The notes under the pieces were generated by a model. The model was not told where the DNA came from. It saw only the letters and a list, made by a program, of their open reading frames with translations, and did no database searches. This document shows positions 62,347-64,000 of a DNA stretch of 64,000 nt, one piece after another (position 1 is the first letter of the stretch; the number at the start of each line of letters is the position of its first letter). This DNA is from Pseudomonadota bacterium. GTDB lineage: Bacteria; Pseudomonadota; Gammaproteobacteria; Burkholderiales; Burkholderiaceae_B. Position numbers and translations under genes: made by a program. The DNA lies in contig JAEZBO010000010.1 in NCBI GenBank assembly GCA_023427085.1, forward strand, positions 1 to 64,000, read 5' to 3'.

Positions 62347-63324
62347 TTACTGGATGCTCAGGCCGGCCTGGTCGACCAGCTGCTTGGTGCGCGGGATTTC
62401 GGCCTTGATGAAATCGGCGAACTGCTGGCGGCTGCCGCCGCGCGGCTCGGCGCCGGCCTGCGCCAGCTTGTCGCGCAGCTCGCCGGTCTCGAGCACCTTG
62501 TTGATGGCGGCGTTGAGCTTCTCGAGCACCGGCTCGGGCGTGCCATCGGGCGCGACCACGCCGTACCACGGCGCGATGTCGTAGCCGGCGTAACCCTGTT
62601 CGGCGATCGTAGGGATCTGCGGCGCCAGCGCGGCGCGCTCGGCGGTCGACATGCCCAGCGCCACCAGGCGGCCGCTCTGCGCGTGCGGCAGGCCGGTCAT
62701 GATGGTGTCGAAGTACATCGTCACCTGGCCGCTGATCAGCGCCGGGATGGCTTCGCCGGCGCCCTTGTAGGGCACGTGCAGCAGGTCGATGCCGGCCACC
62801 GAGCGCAGCATTTCGCCGGCCAGGTGCGAGGTGGTGCCGGCGCCGAACGAGGCATAGGTCAGCTTGCCGGGATTGGCCTTGGCGTAGGCGATCATCTCGG
62901 GCAGCGTCTTGAACGGCTGCTCGCTGTTGGTCAGCAGGATGTTCGGCGTGTAGGCCACCATCGACACCAGCTCGAAGGCGTCCGGATCGTAGCTCAGGTT
63001 CTTGTGCAGGTAGCGGTTGGTGACCACGGCGGCCGGACCGCCCATCAGCAGCGTGTAGCCGTCGGCCTCGGCGCGCGCGACCATGGTGGCGCCGATCGCG
63101 GCGCCGGCGCCCGGACGGGCCTCGACGATGATCGGCTGGCCCAGTTCCTTGCCCAGCGCCTCGCCCAGCTGGCGCGAGATCAGGTCGGTGGCCGAGCCGG
63201 CCTGGAACGGCACGACCATGCGGATCGGGCGGTTCGGCCAGTTGTCGTCGGCCAGCACCGGCAGGGCGGCGCCCGCGAGCGCGGCGGCGGCCAGCAGCGA
63301 CGTGACAAAAGTGCGTTTTTTCAA
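62347..63324 (-). CDS. Bug-family solute receptor (TctC-like, tripartite tricarboxylate transport)
   Basis: A 325-residue periplasmic binding protein of the Bug/TctC family, greatly expanded in Bordetella and relatives. A signal peptide (MKKRTFVTSLLAAAALAGAA, ending VLAD) precedes WPNRPIRMVVPFQAGSATDLISRQLGEAL and the family's PGAGAAIGATMVARAEADGYTLL; TMYFDTIMTGLPHAQSGRLVALG is the ligand loop. The start is TTG 63324, with AGGGGA upstream; the annotated-looking ATG 63393 would spoil the signal peptide. TctA/TctB permease genes are not adjacent. Ligand probably a carboxylate. Confidence 0.9.
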   Translation of the reverse strand: MKKRTFVTSLLAAAALAGAALPVLADDNWPNRPIRMVVPFQAGSATDLISRQLGEALGKELGQPIIVEARPGAGAAIGATMVARAEADGYTLLMGGPAAVVTNRYLHKNLSYDPDAFELVSMVAYTPNILLTNSEQPFKTLPEMIAYAKANPGKLTYASFGAGTTSHLAGEMLRSVAGIDLLHVPYKGAGEAIPALISGQVTMYFDTIMTGLPHAQSGRLVALGMSTAERAALAPQIPTIAEQGYAGYDIAPWYGVVAPDGTPEPVLEKLNAAINKVLETGELRDKLAQAGAEPRGGSRQQFADFIKAEIPRTKQLVDQAGLSIQ

Positions 63325-63409
63325 CAGATTCCCCTGTGTTGCTCGTTGATGTCGCGGGCGGAACAAAGAGCCGATGCTTCCGCCTACAATCAAGGTTTAT
63401 TTTGCATCT

Positions 63410-63427
63410 CTGGATAACTGTATCCAG
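63410..63427. promoter_or_regulatory. inverted repeat, candidate GntR operator
   Basis: CTGGATA-ACTG-TATCCAG is a perfect 7-bp inverted repeat in the 148-bp region between the divergent Bug receptor and GntR genes. FCD-type GntR regulators usually bind short palindromes of this spacing next to their own gene. Confidence 0.55.
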
Positions 63428-63472
63428 TCTTACGGCACTTTTTACCATAAACCGGCACGCCTGGAATCATCG

Positions 63473-64000
63473 ATGGAAGACGCATTGCTGCCCCGCATGG
63501 CCTTGACGGCCGAGGACGAGGCCTACCGCTACGTGCACCGGGCCATCCGGCTGGGCGCGCTGCGCGCCGGCGAAAGGCTGGTGCCCGAGGTCATCGCCGG
63601 CGAGATCGGCACCAGCCGCATGCCGGTGCGCAGCGCCTTGCGGCGCCTGGCCGCCGAGGGGCTGGTCGAGATCCGCGCCAACCGCAGCGCGGTGGTGCGC
63701 GGCCTGAACCGCCAGGAAATGCAGGAGGTCTTCGAGATGCGTGCGGTGCTCGAGGGCCTGGCGACCCGCAACGCGGTCGGCAACATGCGGGCCGAACACC
63801 TGCAGCGCCTGAACGTGCGGCTCGATCACCTGGACATGGCGGTCGGCGACCTGGGCGACTGGACCAGCGTGCATCGCGAGTTCCATGCCTATCTCTGTGG
63901 CTTCTGCCGCCAGCCGCGGCTGTTGCAGCAGATCGCCGACCTGCATTCGGTGGTCGAGCCCTACATGCGGCTGTGGTCGGCGCAACCGGGCGGCGTGGTG
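63473..64000 (+). CDS. GntR-family regulator (FCD/FadR subfamily), 3' truncated
   Basis: An open frame from ATG 63473 to the window end, 176 residues so far. The N-terminal winged helix reads LTAEDEAYRYVHRAIRLGAL, AGERLVPEVIAGEIGTSRMPVRSALRRLAAEGLVEIRANRSAVV, and the FCD effector domain begins QEMQEVFEMRAVLEGLATRNA with helix residues (VHREFHAYLCGF, LADLHSVVEPYMR-like) that hold a metal/carboxylate. It is divergent from the Bug receptor and ggt and most likely represses them until a carboxylate ligand is present. The C-terminus lies outside the window. Confidence 0.88.
   Translation, partial: MEDALLPRMALTAEDEAYRYVHRAIRLGALRAGERLVPEVIAGEIGTSRMPVRSALRRLAAEGLVEIRANRSAVVRGLNRQEMQEVFEMRAVLEGLATRNAVGNMRAEHLQRLNVRLDHLDMAVGDLGDWTSVHREFHAYLCGFCRQPRLLQQIADLHSVVEPYMRLWSAQPGGVV

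Overview
Positions 1 to about 58.9 kb read as one GC-rich alphaproteobacterial chromosome segment, most probably from an aromatic- or natural-product-degrading member of the Sphingomonadales. The signs are a large TonB-dependent receptor, an NAD-dependent glutamate dehydrogenase of about 1,570 residues, the leuS-lptE-holA order, many overlapping stop/start junctions, and short REP-like palindromes of the kind spread through sphingomonad genomes. From about 58.9 kb to the right end the sequence changes character: leucine codons shift to CTG, and the gene content (gamma-glutamyltransferase, Bug/TctC solute receptor, FCD-type GntR) together with a betaproteobacterial LeuS N-terminus resembles Bordetella/Achromobacter. 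The change falls inside leuS, in its most conserved stretch, so the contig is probably chimeric. Family and genus names here are judgements from reading the proteins; no database search was possible.

Layout. 0-9.4 kb is mainly housekeeping: purH end, a small ORF coupled to exported msrA, a Fur/Zur-type regulator, dxs, a POT peptide transporter divergent from a small GntR regulator, ihfB, and a large TonB-dependent receptor. 9.7-35.6 kb is an accessory catabolic region. It holds an MFS permease / FAD monooxygenase / alpha-beta hydrolase / CmcJ-like operon; a second FAD monooxygenase; two serine-hydrolase esterases; a carboxymuconolactone-decarboxylase-like protein with two SnoaL-like proteins; two SDRs; a CrtI-like flavoprotein coupled to a 70-residue protein; xthA and small proteins; a P450 with two metallo-beta-lactamase-fold hydrolases and a beta-hydroxyacid dehydrogenase; a GMC oxidoreductase; a citryl-CoA-lyase-like protein; a class III CoA-transferase; a VOC protein; and two tandem MetE-like proteins, closed by tRNA-Leu(UAA). 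All REP-like palindromes I saw lie between 17 and 33.5 kb.

35.8-38.4 kb is an arsRC-acr3-arsH operon with palindromic operator candidates. 38.6-41.6 kb is an MFS / beta-keto-acid-cleavage pair divergent from a LuxR-type regulator. 41.9-58.9 kb is again mostly core: a two-PilZ protein, msrB, an ABC exporter, queG, a ferredoxin-reductase-like flavoprotein, NAD-GDH, an LLM flavoenzyme, a TPR protein, an alpha/beta hydrolase, holA, lptE and leuS.

How it might work together (inference). The receptor and MFS permease would bring in an ester-rich or polyketide/terpenoid-like compound. The esterases, FAD monooxygenases, P450, GMC and SDR enzymes would hydrolyse and oxidise it. The CoA-transferase plus citryl-CoA-lyase-like pair would activate and cleave a branched hydroxy-acid, and the MetE-like pair would handle a methyl or alkyl group. 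The substrate cannot be named from the sequence.
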